Below, in pieces: positions 53,116 to 62,306 of a stretch of DNA of 64,000 bases (position 1 is the first letter of the stretch; every line of letters starts with the position of its first letter). The DNA is from an uncultured Desulfobulbus sp. (GTDB lineage Bacteria > Desulfobacterota > Desulfobulbia > Desulfobulbales > Desulfobulbaceae): the NCBI RefSeq assembly GCF_963664075.1, contig NZ_OY760916.1, positions 4,498,710 through 4,562,709 on the forward strand. Direction: 5' to 3'. The notes below the pieces were generated by a model that ran no database searches, had not been told where the DNA came from, and saw nothing but the letters and a program-made list of their open reading frames with translations. Both the position numbers and the translations under genes were made by a program.

Positions 53116-53168
53116 GGTGTCCTCCTTATGGGTGATCGGCTTGCGATGTTTGCTTTTGCTTTATACTG

Positions 53169-53184
53169 AGCAGTAATGATGCCA
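53169..53184 (-). promoter_or_regulatory. sigma-54 (-24/-12) promoter of unit 1
   Basis: TGGCATCATTACTGCT on the minus strand keeps the GG-N10-GC spacing and lies 54 bp before the start codon. The same arrangement precedes unit 2. Upstream (53290-53390) are several TGTTGCGC/GCGCCAC-type half-sites. Confidence 0.75.
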
Positions 53185-53737
53185 GTGATGAGCAAGGGGA
53201 TATTAAATCGATATTTATGCTTTAATTTTTTGATTTTATTATAAAATATTAGATTGGTGCTAATGGGGGGAGTCTAGGTGTCATGCCACGGATATGTGGT
53301 CTGTTGCGCGCTGCGCCACGGTGGTGTTGCGCCTGCTGGGCGAGACTGTGGCGCGAGGCCGCGGTTGTGTTGCGGATTCTGCAGGATAGGTCAGGCTGAA
53401 AATGGTCGAAATTCCATAGGGAAGAAACGAATCTGTTGTATTTGACACTGTCGCGGCACCAGCGTCGCAACAGAGATGTGTGTGGCGCTAAGCTCGAAGA
53501 CTGGAGGGGCCGGGGCTTGCCCGGATCCAGACCGGCATTGAACAGGGAAATCGCCAATAATTTTTTCCTTGGTCCCTCTAAGCTCAGATATCGTTGCTAA
53601 ATTTCACTGTCTGGCTACTCCTGTGTCGCAGGCATGGCCACGCTCCTGTATCCGGAGTGGTTGTAACTATCAGTATTACTGTCTTTAAAATATCTTTTTG
53701 AACATCTTTGATTACTGGGATGTCATCGCTTCTCAGA

Positions 53738-53784
53738 AGAAAAAGCAGAAAGCTGGGATTGTAGGAGACGGGTTTTGCCCTCGA
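53738..53784. repeat. degenerate REP sequence
   Basis: TGTAGGAGACGGGTTTTGCC and CTCGACAG resemble one arm of the REPIN at 23403-23484 (CTGTAGAAGCGGGCCTTGCC), with several changes. No gene is seen between 53185 and 53904. Confidence 0.5.
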
Positions 53785-53904
53785 CAGATATTGTGGGCTA
53801 GCACAAAATACGTGGTAGTCCTATGTAGAGGCTCAAACTCGCAAAATCGAGGTTGAAGGTGACTATGAAATGCTAACAGCAGAGGTACAGGGGGAACTAC
53901 ACAC

Positions 53905-53940
53905 AAAAAAAGCCCACCTGCTTGCTGCAGGTGGGCTCAA
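53905..53940 (-). terminator. terminator of small-protein unit 2
   Basis: On the minus strand GAGCCCACCTGCAGCAAGCA and GGTGGGC form a stem followed by TTTTTTTGTGTG. Confidence 0.92.
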
Positions 53941-53979
53941 CGGGGCGACTTATCTCCCCTTGTAAGGGGAAAATGCAGG

Positions 53980-54282
53980 TTATTTAGTCACGGTAACCGG
54001 GGCTTTTTCTTTATTCACATATTTAAAGAAGATGGGGAAGGCGACAAAGAAGGCGACACAGATCAGGTATTCAACTCCTTTGATGTGGGTGTAAAAATCA
54101 ACCAGGGTGTGGAGCGGTTTCATCATTCCTGTGGCCAGCATATACTGGCGGGCCAGCTCGCCCACCTGCCAGTTGGCCTGATGGAGGGCGCCGACAAAGG
54201 CCGCCGCTACCCAGAGAACGACCAGAGAACCAAAGCCAAGGATGATTGTTGTCGCTTTTTTGCTGCTGCTTTTTTCAGACAT
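53980..54282 (-). CDS. small two-pass membrane protein, unit 2
   Basis: A 100-residue paralogue of 52534-52836 with the same two membrane segments and the identical central stretch QANWQVGELARQYMLATGMM. AAAAAGGAG ribosome site. The invariance of the soluble linker between the paralogues suggests it is the functional, perhaps partner-binding, part. Confidence 0.8.
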   Translation of the reverse strand: MSEKSSSKKATTIILGFGSLVVLWVAAAFVGALHQANWQVGELARQYMLATGMMKPLHTLVDFYTHIKGVEYLICVAFFVAFPIFFKYVNKEKAPVTVTK

Positions 54283-54367
54283 TTGTTGGACTCCTTTTTA
54301 AAATATTTGCTCTCGATATTCGTTTGTACCTGTGAGAACCTTTGGCTCTCACAGGTTGTGCGTATTC

Positions 54368-54565
54368 TTAGTGACCGATAATGGTGGAGATATAACCTTG
54401 AATGAGGCCACCGATCCCGCCACTTGCCAAACCTCCGATGAGGCAGGCAACAGCCCAAACGCCAATGATAGCGGCCATGGCCATGACGATACGGACGGTG
54501 AACTTGGAGGTTTCTTGGGCGACGTCAGTTTTACTTTCGGTTTTATTGATAACTTGTGTTGTCAT
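54368..54565 (-). CDS. 65-residue single-pass membrane protein, unit 2
   Basis: A paralogue of 52918-53115 with two substitutions (VRIV for VRVV, STII for SAII). Same GGAGG ribosome site and -24/-12 promoter. It is the first gene of the duplicated two-gene unit. Confidence 0.82.
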   Translation of the reverse strand: MTTQVINKTESKTDVAQETSKFTVRIVMAMAAIIGVWAVACLIGGLASGGIGGLIQGYISTIIGH

Positions 54566-54618
54566 GGTGTCCTCCTTATGGGGTGATCGGCTGGCGATGT
54601 GTGGTTTTCCTTATACTC

Positions 54619-54634
54619 AGCAGCAATAATGCCA
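54619..54634 (-). promoter_or_regulatory. sigma-54 (-24/-12) promoter of unit 2
   Basis: TGGCATTATTGCTGCT on the minus strand, GG-N10-GC, 54 bp before the start codon. About 110 bp upstream, GCAACAGCTCTGTGG (54737-54751) matches an arm of the large palindrome at 62245-62299 at 13 of 15 positions and may be an activator site. Confidence 0.78.
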
Positions 54635-54955
54635 GAGAGGAAAAAGAGTCTGAAATTGGTTGGGATTTTTTTATAAAATACTGAAATATTTATAATAAAA
54701 TTGTTGATACTGGGTGAGGGTGGCCTTGTATTTTCCGCAACAGCTCTGTGGCACAGTTGAAATTGCGCAACGGGTCTGCGACATTGATGTGGCAAGACTG
54801 TGGTGGCCTGAGGCGATTGTGTTGCAGAGTGGAGCAGATAGGTTGAGCGGTGCTAGGCTTCTCTGTGGCGGGAACATAAAAAACTGTGGCAGCACTCCCC
54901 AGGTTAAGGGAGTGCTGCCACAGGTGTGTAAGAAATGCAAAGGCAGGGAAATGGA

Positions 54956-56386
54956 TCAGGCCACAGATTCGCGGCAGGGGAGTTCGATGATCAGGTTCCG
55001 TTGAGCACCTTTAACCTCTTCATCGAGTGTGGCATTGTGATGCAGCAGCAGTTGCTGGCAGAATGTCCTCTCCGGCCAGAGCATGGGGTCTCCTTCAATC
55101 CAGTTGCCACTGCTGTTACTTACTTCGAGGCGAACGGTTTCTGCCTGGGCCGTTGATTCCAGACGCAGCAGAATTGTCTTTGGCGAGGAATCAGCGTTGT
55201 TTACTTTCTTCAGAGCGCGTCTTCCCTGATTAATGAAGCTTACAAGGATCAACCAGAGATCACCAGCCGGCACCAAGGCCTCGATGGGTGTTTTGAGTGG
55301 GACATCCAAGGTGATGGATTCTGCGCGGAGCGGTTTATCCAGTAAAAGCAGGAGCTGGGAAAAAAGACGCTCGAGAGAAATAGATGAAGGCCGGGTTGGT
55401 TGCCATTGCCCGACCCGTTGCATGATGCCAACCATTTCGGCAGCCCGTTTTTCTTCGTGCAGCAACAGGGGCAAGATATCGTTGCGCAGCTGTTGTCCCT
55501 CTTCTTGCCCCTCCACATCAATCAGGGTCTGGGTATAATTCAGGACTCCGTTGATGCGATTGGTCAGCTCGCTGGCCAGTTCAGTCCCCATCAGGCCATG
55601 CACTGTGCTGCGATACCGTTGTGCCTGGAGAGCTGGATCTTGAGGCTCTTCGGGGACGGGAGCGGTTGGCTGCTGATTGGCCTGTTGCTGGAGCCATTCA
55701 ATCTTTTCCACTAAAGCGATGAACGAGCAGCTGACGCCGTTTTCAACACCGGAGGCATCACAGAGTGCCATCAAGGGTTCGGTGAGTGACTGATTAAGCC
55801 GATAGAGCAGGGTGCAGGAGAGCACCACCATCAACCCCAAGGCTCCTGCTATGATTTTATGGAGTCCCAAGAGAATACGGTGGGTGTGATCCCCGAGTCC
55901 AAAGCGGAACTGTTGCAGCCCCAGGTTCATCTCGCCCAAGGTGCGGATTAGGGCCACTGTTTCCAGTTCGTTTCCCTGAACCTGTTCCTGGATAGAGCGT
56001 AGTTTGACTTCAATACCGACCAGATCAACCCGTGAAGGGAGGGATGCTTTCAATCCTTCGGGAACAAGCAGGTTGGCTGAGAGTTCCGTTACCTCACTAT
56101 TGAGCAGCTGCAGCTCCTTATTGAGGTTTTGCAGGTTGATCTCCTGTCCCTTGACCAGGGACTCGTTCAGGTGATCCTTGACTGTGGTAAATTGGAAGAG
56201 CAGTTGATCGCTTGCTGCCACCGCCTGTTGGCAATGGTTGTAGAGCAGGTATTGACGGACCCCAAGAATGAGAACGACGGAGAAAAAGATCAGCACCAGC
56301 GCTGTGGTGGTCTGAAAAATTCGTTGAAGGGGCCATTTACTGAGAAAGCTCTTTTGGGCTTTGATCCGTGTTGTGGACTCGATCAC
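54956..56386 (-). CDS. membrane sensor kinase-like protein lacking the phospho-acceptor histidine
   Basis: A 476-residue protein with two membrane segments (TTALVLIFFSVVLILGVRQY near residue 27 and IIAGALGLMVVLSCTLLYRL near 178) enclosing a helical periplasmic domain, then a HAMP-like and a kinase-like region. The H-box reads ELASELTNRINGVLNYTQTL where FAHEINNPLxGILxYxQ is expected, so serine replaces histidine. The N-box region (FINQGRRALKKV) and the G-box (SNSSGNWIEGD) are also degraded. It is therefore probably a pseudokinase sensor. It follows the NrfD gene by 130 bp. Confidence 0.78.
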   Translation of the reverse strand: MIESTTRIKAQKSFLSKWPLQRIFQTTTALVLIFFSVVLILGVRQYLLYNHCQQAVAASDQLLFQFTTVKDHLNESLVKGQEINLQNLNKELQLLNSEVTELSANLLVPEGLKASLPSRVDLVGIEVKLRSIQEQVQGNELETVALIRTLGEMNLGLQQFRFGLGDHTHRILLGLHKIIAGALGLMVVLSCTLLYRLNQSLTEPLMALCDASGVENGVSCSFIALVEKIEWLQQQANQQPTAPVPEEPQDPALQAQRYRSTVHGLMGTELASELTNRINGVLNYTQTLIDVEGQEEGQQLRNDILPLLLHEEKRAAEMVGIMQRVGQWQPTRPSSISLERLFSQLLLLLDKPLRAESITLDVPLKTPIEALVPAGDLWLILVSFINQGRRALKKVNNADSSPKTILLRLESTAQAETVRLEVSNSSGNWIEGDPMLWPERTFCQQLLLHHNATLDEEVKGAQRNLIIELPCRESVA

Positions 56387-56518
56387 AGTCTACCTCCACG
56401 AGGAATACGGAATCCGACCAGAGAAGAGGCTGTCTGGCGGCCGGATTCCGCATTCACGCGTTTTTTATTCATACAAGCCTGCACGTTGGGCGCACAGGGG
56501 GAAGAGCTTTACTTCCGC

Positions 56519-57772
56519 TTACTTCTCTCCTTCCCATTCATAGAGAATAGGCAGTCGATAGAGGATAAAGCGGTAGGTGATAAAGTAGAGTCCAAAGATC
56601 ATGAGGGTGATCCAGACCTCTTTCCAGTGGGGGATCTCCTGATAGAGTTTCCAGTTGAAACAGATGAGCGCGGTATTGAGACGATTCCAAACCACGCCCA
56701 GGACACTGATCAGGGCTGCAAAACGAACCATACCCACCAGGTTGTTTTTCACGCCGTAGGCAAAGAGGAACATGGGCAGCAGCACGGCAAGTGCCATCTC
56801 CAGCATGAAGTACTGTCCCCAGCCGGTGAGCAGGTAGGCCCATTCGTTATCATGGGCAATCCCCACCAGTTTGATGACCAGGTAGGTAATCAGGGCATAG
56901 GCACAGCCTTTCCCCAGGCCAATGGTGCAGCGATCAACATTTTCCAGAAACCGATTGTCACAACGCCAGGTCATGAAATGTTTACACAGGGTCGAGGAGA
57001 CAATGACCATGGACAGACCGGCAAAGATGGCGGAGCAAAAGAAATGGATCCATTGAAAGTTGGTTGAGAGCCAGAGCGGGTGGACCTTGGAAGGTGCATA
57101 GGTAAAGAGTGCACCAAGGGCACCCTGATGCAGGGTGGAGAGGATGATACCGGAAACAGTCAGACCAATGGCAATGGATTTGATGAACCGTTTTCCTTTG
57201 AGCCAGCCGATCCACTCAAAGAAGGCAGAGGAAACCTCGGCGACCTGAACGGAGAGGTAAGTGGCAACATGCCAGGCAACCAGGAAGAGGACAGCTGCCG
57301 GTCCCAGAGAGACAAACATGGGGTAATAGAGTCGCCAGGGCATCCCCAGATCGACTTCGAGATAGACAACAGCAAAGAAGTAGCCCAAAAGACCGTTCAG
57401 CAGGGCCAGACGCTCGATGGGCACAAAATCTTTACGGCCAAAAATCTCCACCGTGGTCCCCAAAAGAAAACCGGAGGCAGACAGCGGCACCATACCAAAG
57501 AGACCAAAGCCCAGAAACAAGCCCCAGGGATAGTCATTGGAGGCGTGGGTAACGGTATCCAGACCGAAAAAGTACCGCTGTAAAAGAATCGGGATACCAA
57601 CGGCAAAGAGAATGAACAGGACCCAGTTGACCGGGTTGCGCAGCATCTGGGCCTTGTATTCATCTGGAGTCAGGCCCAGCCAGAGTTTTTCTTTGATCGT
57701 CCATTGGTTCCCATCAGGGTTGTGATGGGAGACAATGGGCACTTCTTGCTTATTTTTGCTGAAAGTGAACAT
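56519..57772 (-). CDS. NrfD/PsrC-family quinone-interacting membrane subunit
   Basis: A 417-residue integral membrane protein with about ten segments (VNWVLFILFAVGIPILLQRY, LGFGLFGMVPLSASGFLLGT, RLALLNGLLGYFFAVVYLEV, AVLFLVAWHVATYLSVQVAE and others). It resembles HybB/HmcC/NrfD-type subunits that exchange electrons with menaquinone. It ends the cytochrome-FeS-NrfD gene set; only 3 nt separate it from the FeS gene. Confidence 0.9.
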   Translation of the reverse strand: MFTFSKNKQEVPIVSHHNPDGNQWTIKEKLWLGLTPDEYKAQMLRNPVNWVLFILFAVGIPILLQRYFFGLDTVTHASNDYPWGLFLGFGLFGMVPLSASGFLLGTTVEIFGRKDFVPIERLALLNGLLGYFFAVVYLEVDLGMPWRLYYPMFVSLGPAAVLFLVAWHVATYLSVQVAEVSSAFFEWIGWLKGKRFIKSIAIGLTVSGIILSTLHQGALGALFTYAPSKVHPLWLSTNFQWIHFFCSAIFAGLSMVIVSSTLCKHFMTWRCDNRFLENVDRCTIGLGKGCAYALITYLVIKLVGIAHDNEWAYLLTGWGQYFMLEMALAVLLPMFLFAYGVKNNLVGMVRFAALISVLGVVWNRLNTALICFNWKLYQEIPHWKEVWITLMIFGLYFITYRFILYRLPILYEWEGEK

Positions 57773-57775
57773 GGT

Positions 57776-58702
57776 TTAGACCTCCCCCTCGGTTTTTTTG
57801 CTTTGCTCCAGTTTGTCCTTACGTGTCGCCAGCAGGTGGATCCCGGTAAAGAGGGCCGGCCAGATGGTCAGGACCATGGGGACAATCGCGAGGAAGTCTT
57901 TGACGAAGTTGAGAATGGGCTCTTTGGGCACGGTGGTGTCCATGCCGACCTTGTCAAAGGGCGCCGGGGAGATATACATCCAGGCGGTTCCACCAGCCTC
58001 ATGTTCACCGTAGATATGATCTTCATATTTTTCGGGATTTTCACGAATACGTTGCCGTCCCATTTTGAGCACGTCGGTGCGGCGTCCAAAGGTCAGTGCT
58101 TCCTGGGGGCAGGCCTCAACGCATGCCGGTGGTTTGCCTTTGCTCAGTCGCGTATCGTAGCAGAAGATGCATTTCATGATCCGCGGGTGAAAGGCGCTGG
58201 AATAGCGGAAGGTGGGAATGTAGAAGGGGCAGGCCACCATACAGGTCCGACAGCCAACACAGACATCGGCGTTGTAAATAACTGCGCCTTCCGGCGTTTT
58301 GGTGTAGGCGTTGACAAAACAGGAGGTCAAACAGGCAGGCTCCTGGCAGTGGTTACACTGGATCTTGCGAAACAGGGGGTGATCCATGCCGGGGACGTCG
58401 TAGCGGTTGACCACGGTGTAGGCAGTCTCATCGGTGCGCCGTTTCTGGCCGTGATGCATCTCGTCGAACACGGAAAAATCGTTAAAGGGTTTTTCCGGGG
58501 TGGGGAGGTTCTGTTCCTGGTTACAGGCAGCCTCACAGCTACGGCAGCCAACACAGCGGGACAGGTCGACCAGGACACCCATGGAGTCGGGGTACCCTTC
58601 AAAATGGGCAGCCTGTGATTTTTTTGCCAGGGAGACGGTTGCCGCAGCAGAAGCGGCGATGCCGCCCTGGAGGAACTTTCTCCGATTGATCAAAGTTTTC
58701 AT
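57776..58702 (-). CDS. Tat-exported 16Fe-16S-type ferredoxin subunit with C-terminal anchor
   Basis: A 308-residue protein with a Tat signal (NRRKFLQGGIAASAAATV). Cluster motifs are CVGCRSCEAACNQEQ, CNHCQEPACLTSC, CVGCRTCMVACPF and CIFCYDTRLSKGKPPACVEA with CPQEAL, i.e. about four [4Fe-4S] sites as in HybA/DsrO/HmcB. A C-terminal membrane segment (DFLAIVPMVLTIWPALFTGI) anchors it, as in HybA. It should link the periplasmic cytochrome to the NrfD subunit. Confidence 0.92.
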   Translation of the reverse strand: MKTLINRRKFLQGGIAASAAATVSLAKKSQAAHFEGYPDSMGVLVDLSRCVGCRSCEAACNQEQNLPTPEKPFNDFSVFDEMHHGQKRRTDETAYTVVNRYDVPGMDHPLFRKIQCNHCQEPACLTSCFVNAYTKTPEGAVIYNADVCVGCRTCMVACPFYIPTFRYSSAFHPRIMKCIFCYDTRLSKGKPPACVEACPQEALTFGRRTDVLKMGRQRIRENPEKYEDHIYGEHEAGGTAWMYISPAPFDKVGMDTTVPKEPILNFVKDFLAIVPMVLTIWPALFTGIHLLATRKDKLEQSKKTEGEV

Positions 58703-58732
58703 GCGATATTCCCTCTAAAGTTGAGTACGTGC

Positions 58733-59254
58733 TTATTCGTGATGTTTTGATCCCTCGGCCTTGCCTTTGACATCCGTGCGGAACATCTTTTTGCCGGCAT
58801 CAGTCATGGCATGGCAGCCTTCGCAGCTGGAAGGCGCGTTCTTTTTCACGTGGCAGGGAATGCAGTTGAGGTGGTAGGCGCCTTTGATCCCCGGCTTGTC
58901 AATGTGATAGAGGTTGGGGTTGTCGATTGCTGTCACCTGCTCTGGGTAAAACATCTTCTTGGTATGGCAGTCCTTGCAGGAGACGACCATCTTCTCAGGC
59001 GAGTTGGCGTGACAGCGGATACAGTTGGGATCCATGTCCTGCTGGCCTGTGGTGTGGTGATGACAGTCTTTGCAGCGGGCAAGCTGGGAATGCCGTTTGT
59101 GGCTGAATTCCACAGGCCCGTACAGCTTGGAAATGGCATCGATGGTCACCGTTTCCGGTGCATCGAGTTGTTCCAGTGCCAGGCCGGTTGTGGGCAACGT
59201 CCCGGCCAGCAGCACGATGGCGGCTGCCAGCACGGCCTTGGGGTTAATGGTCAT
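58733..59254 (-). CDS. periplasmic multiheme cytochrome c (five CxxCH), class III type
   Basis: A 173-residue cytochrome with a signal peptide (residues 1-27, VLAAAIVLLAGTLPTTGLAL). Five heme sites are seen: CKDCH, CIRCH, CKDCH, CIPCH and CEGCH, with many extra histidines for bis-His ligation. c7/c3-like. It overlaps ftsH by 4 bp and precedes the FeS subunit by 30 bp, so it is probably the electron-carrying subunit of the complex. Confidence 0.92.
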   Translation of the reverse strand: MTINPKAVLAAAIVLLAGTLPTTGLALEQLDAPETVTIDAISKLYGPVEFSHKRHSQLARCKDCHHHTTGQQDMDPNCIRCHANSPEKMVVSCKDCHTKKMFYPEQVTAIDNPNLYHIDKPGIKGAYHLNCIPCHVKKNAPSSCEGCHAMTDAGKKMFRTDVKGKAEGSKHHE

Positions 59255-61110
59255 GGGTAAACCTCCGTTTTGTGATGATTGTTCGCTTGATCATGCGTTC
59301 CTCCGTTTTCCGTTAATAAGCGTTCAAGTTCGCGTTCCTTGAGATAGTGGCGATAGACAATATCGACCTGCTCGGCGTCCATGGTTTCATAGAGGAGCAG
59401 GGCCTCGGCGAATTCATGGAGAAACCGGTTGTGCTTCTTTAAAAGATCAATGGCCTGGTCATAACAGCCACCGATCAACTGCTTGATTTCGGTATCAATG
59501 GATTGGGCAATCATCTCGCTGTGTGGCTTCCCTTGGGCAGCATCTCCCAGGAATCCCTCACCACTTCTGCGGTAGGCGATGGGGCCGATGGCTGGGCTCA
59601 TGCCCCATTCACAGACAAGGCGGGTGGCAATTTCGGTGGCGTGTTCGATATCATTGGAGGCGCCGGTGGTGAGTCGGCCAAAGACCACCGATTCGGCCGC
59701 GCGTCCCCCCATGAGGATGGAGATCCGGTTGAGCAGATATTCCCGGGAATAGGTCATGCGGTCATCGATGGAGACCTGCTGGGTCAGGCCCATGGCACGG
59801 CCTCGAGGGATAATGGTGATCTTGTGCAGGGGGTCGGTCTCATCGAGCATCAGGCCGACAATGGCGTGTCCGGCCTCGTGATAGGCGGTGACTCGGCGAT
59901 CCTGCTCACTGACGACGATGGAGCGTCGTTCCAGCCCCATGATGATCTTGTCCTTGGCCAGCTCAAAATCTTCAGCGCGCACCATCTCCTGATCATAGCG
60001 GGCGGCGTTGAGCGCGGCCTCGTTCACCAGATTGGCGATTTCAGCCCCGGAAAATCCTGGGATGGAGCGAGCAATGGCGCCGAGGTCCAGGTTGGGAGCG
60101 GTAACGATCTTACGGGCGTGAACCTGGAGAATTTTCAGCCGTCCTTTGACATCGGGCAGAGAGATGGTGATACGGCGGTCAAAACGGCCAGGCCGGAGCA
60201 GGGCGGGATCGAGGATATCGGGGCGGTTGGTGGCCGCTATCATAATGACGGTATCTTGGGAGCCAAAACCGTCCATTTCCACCAGAAGCGCATTGAGGGT
60301 CTGTTCCCGCTCATCGCTCGAACCAGAGGACTGGCCTCCGGAGCGTCTGCCACCAATGGCATCGATTTCATCGATAAAGATCAGGCAGGGGGTGGATTTT
60401 TTGGCTTCGGTGAAGAGTTCACGCACTCGCGAAGCCCCAACACCGGCGAACATCTCGACAAAGTCAGATCCGCCGATGGAGAAAAAGGAAACCGAGGCTT
60501 CTCCGGCAATGGCTTTAGCGAGCAGAGTCTTGCCGGTTCCCGGCGACCCTTGAAGAAGAACCCCCTTGGGGATTCGCCCGCCAAGTCGGCTGTATTTTTC
60601 TGGATTCTTGAGAAATTCGACGATTTCCTGCAGTTCTTCCTTGGCCTCGTTGATCCCGGCGACATCGGCGAAGGTGACCCGGTCCCCTTTGATGGGAGTA
60701 AAACGCGAGCCCTTGCCGGCTCCGGAAAAGTCGGAGGAGAGTGAACGCTTACTGAAAATAAGCCAGCCGCCGAGGATGAGCACAAAGGGCAGGAGGATTT
60801 TAAAAATCTCAGAGCTTTCCGAAGGCAGGACCGGTTCCCCGGTGATGGTTACCTTATGTTCGACCAAGAGGGGGGTTAAGGCGGCAATATCCGGGACAAA
60901 GGTGCCAAAGGAACGCCCGGCGCTGTCTGTCCCTGTCAGGTCCTGTCCATGCAGGTGCACCGCATTGATGTTGTCCTGGGTCAGATCGTTTAAAAATTCA
61001 TTGTAGGAGCGCTGGGGAGGCGTGTTTTCCCGCAGGTAGACATTGTAGCCAAAGACGGCGATGGCGGTGATGGTTAAGAGCCACAGCCCCCATTGAATAG
61101 GATTTCTCAT
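59251..61110 (-). CDS. ftsH: ATP-dependent zinc metalloprotease FtsH
   Basis: A 619-residue membrane AAA protease. Two N-terminal membrane segments flank a periplasmic domain (residues 7-25 and about 103-122). Walker [21 protein letters not shown], pore loop [20 protein letters not shown], Walker [13 protein letters not shown], arginine-finger region [11 protein letters not shown] and the zinc site [14 protein letters not shown] are all present. It is coupled by ATGA overlaps to the transposase-like gene before and the cytochrome after it, an unusual setting. It may be dedicated to quality control of the redox complex. Confidence 0.95.
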   Translation of the reverse strand: MRNPIQWGLWLLTITAIAVFGYNVYLRENTPPQRSYNEFLNDLTQDNINAVHLHGQDLTGTDSAGRSFGTFVPDIAALTPLLVEHKVTITGEPVLPSESSEIFKILLPFVLILGGWLIFSKRSLSSDFSGAGKGSRFTPIKGDRVTFADVAGINEAKEELQEIVEFLKNPEKYSRLGGRIPKGVLLQGSPGTGKTLLAKAIAGEASVSFFSIGGSDFVEMFAGVGASRVRELFTEAKKSTPCLIFIDEIDAIGGRRSGGQSSGSSDEREQTLNALLVEMDGFGSQDTVIMIAATNRPDILDPALLRPGRFDRRITISLPDVKGRLKILQVHARKIVTAPNLDLGAIARSIPGFSGAEIANLVNEAALNAARYDQEMVRAEDFELAKDKIIMGLERRSIVVSEQDRRVTAYHEAGHAIVGLMLDETDPLHKITIIPRGRAMGLTQQVSIDDRMTYSREYLLNRISILMGGRAAESVVFGRLTTGASNDIEHATEIATRLVCEWGMSPAIGPIAYRRSGEGFLGDAAQGKPHSEMIAQSIDTEIKQLIGGCYDQAIDLLKKHNRFLHEFAEALLLYETMDAEQVDIVYRHYLKERELERLLTENGGTHDQANNHHKTEVYP

Positions 61111-62057
61111 AGCGATCTCCCCTTGGCCTGGCGTCCCTGCAGGGGAGCTCCTGACTGAACAATCCGGCGGTAGTCGTTGATCGATTCCGCAAGGACACCA
61201 CCCAGGAGCGCGCGGAACACGGATTGCTGGTCCGGGAGCAGGGAGGCATTGTTGCGAAAACAGAATTCATCAAGATAGAGCTGGAGATGTTTGACGGTGA
61301 CGCCACCACGGTGGACTGTGTGCAGGCAGGTCTCAAAACTGCGCCCGAGTTCTTCACTCCGGCTTGGCTGGCTGGAAGAGGGCGAAGGGGACACCGGTGC
61401 CAGGTTGTAGGCGCCGACCTCGGGCATGAGCTCGACAATGCGCTGATCAGCCGTGAGCAGGGTTGAGTTGGGCTGCACCGAATCCTTGAGAAAGAGCATC
61501 AGAGATTCGTGGTTGAGGCGTTCAATATGGCGCATACGAATGCGGCCGGTGATGTTGAGTGAAAGCACTATTTCCGCTGCCGTAAGGACCTGTGCCCGCT
61601 CATTGCGTTCATGGGCCGGAACCACGGTATCGCAGATCACCTCGACAACGCCTTTACAGTGCACATTGTCCGCCTGCCCCATGGCCAGACGCAGTTTCTG
61701 CAACCAGGTCCAGGCTGTCTGATAGCAGGAGAGGCCGAGAAGCCGTTGCAACTCCTTGGCGCTGACATCCATGGGGGCTGCACTGAACCACCAGATAGTC
61801 AGTAACCAGTCTCGCAGGGGCTTTTTTGCACCATGCATCAAGGTGCCTGTGGTCAGGGAGCTCCGGTTTCCGCAATGGGGACAGACCGGATACCGTTTGG
61901 GCTCCATCAGAGGATGGCGGGTACGGCAGAAGGGGCAGATAAACCCCTGGGGCCAGCGGAGCGGAAAAAGAAATCCGATGCAGGCCTCTTCATCGGGGAA
62001 GAGGCGATCAAAAGCCTGGAGAATGGATTGCTGTTGTTGTGGCTCTGTTTTTTCCAT
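61107..62057 (-). CDS. IS1595/ISXO2-type transposase-like protein, probably domesticated
   Basis: A 316-residue protein. An N-terminal zinc ribbon (FICPFCRTRHPLMEPKRYPV, CPHCGNRSSLTTGTLMHGAK) and the helix LRDWLLTIWWFSAAPMDVSA are those of ISXO2-like transposases. The DDE part is only partly kept: VEVICDTVVP where VEVDE is expected, LLTADQRIVELMPEVG for TDGxxxY, and VKHLQLYLDEFCFRNN. No terminal repeats are seen and the stop overlaps ftsH. It heads an operon with a sigma-54 promoter, which suggests a fixed cellular role, perhaps regulatory. Confidence 0.8.
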   Translation of the reverse strand: MEKTEPQQQQSILQAFDRLFPDEEACIGFLFPLRWPQGFICPFCRTRHPLMEPKRYPVCPHCGNRSSLTTGTLMHGAKKPLRDWLLTIWWFSAAPMDVSAKELQRLLGLSCYQTAWTWLQKLRLAMGQADNVHCKGVVEVICDTVVPAHERNERAQVLTAAEIVLSLNITGRIRMRHIERLNHESLMLFLKDSVQPNSTLLTADQRIVELMPEVGAYNLAPVSPSPSSSQPSRSEELGRSFETCLHTVHRGGVTVKHLQLYLDEFCFRNNASLLPDQQSVFRALLGGVLAESINDYRRIVQSGAPLQGRQAKGRSL

Positions 62058-62110
62058 GCGTCCTGTCCAAGGGGGAGGGGAATGTACCTATCCACTTGGC
62101 TACGGACGTT

Positions 62111-62126
62111 TGCATAGGAGGTGCCA
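62111..62126 (-). promoter_or_regulatory. sigma-54 (-24/-12) promoter of the ftsH-cytochrome operon
   Basis: TGGCACCTCCTATGCA on the minus strand matches TGGCAC-N5-TTGCA at all but one position. It lies 54 bp upstream of the transposase-like gene. Confidence 0.85.
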
Positions 62127-62244
62127 GCTCAAGCCTGTTGCCTGTGATTATGGCAGAGCAAGTTATCTGGTTAATTATGTGGTGAAATGAGGTGGTTGTT
62201 GGCGGCGGGACGTTTAAGGTGAGGGGGAGGAGTGGTAGAATGGT

Positions 62245-62299
62245 CACACCACAGAACCGTTGCAATGCTACACTGTTGTTGCAACGGTTCTGTGGTGTG
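62245..62299. promoter_or_regulatory. 21-bp perfect inverted repeat (probable activator site)
   Basis: The left arm (62245-62265, ending ACCGTTGCAA) and right arm (62279-62299, starting TTGCAACGGT) are exact complements around a 13-nt spacer. Its centre is about 150 bp upstream of the -24/-12 promoter, a usual enhancer distance, and 30 bp after the NtrC-like gene. No T-run follows in either direction, so it is a poor intrinsic terminator. Relatives of the arm occur upstream of small-protein unit 2. Confidence 0.7.
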
Positions 62300-62306
62300 T
62301 GGAGGG

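Noticed and set aside
62245-62299. Palindrome as a simple intrinsic terminator of the NtrC-like gene
   Set aside because: Very long perfect arms but no T-run on either side, and its position and related half-sites fit an activator site better. A role in ending transcription cannot be excluded.
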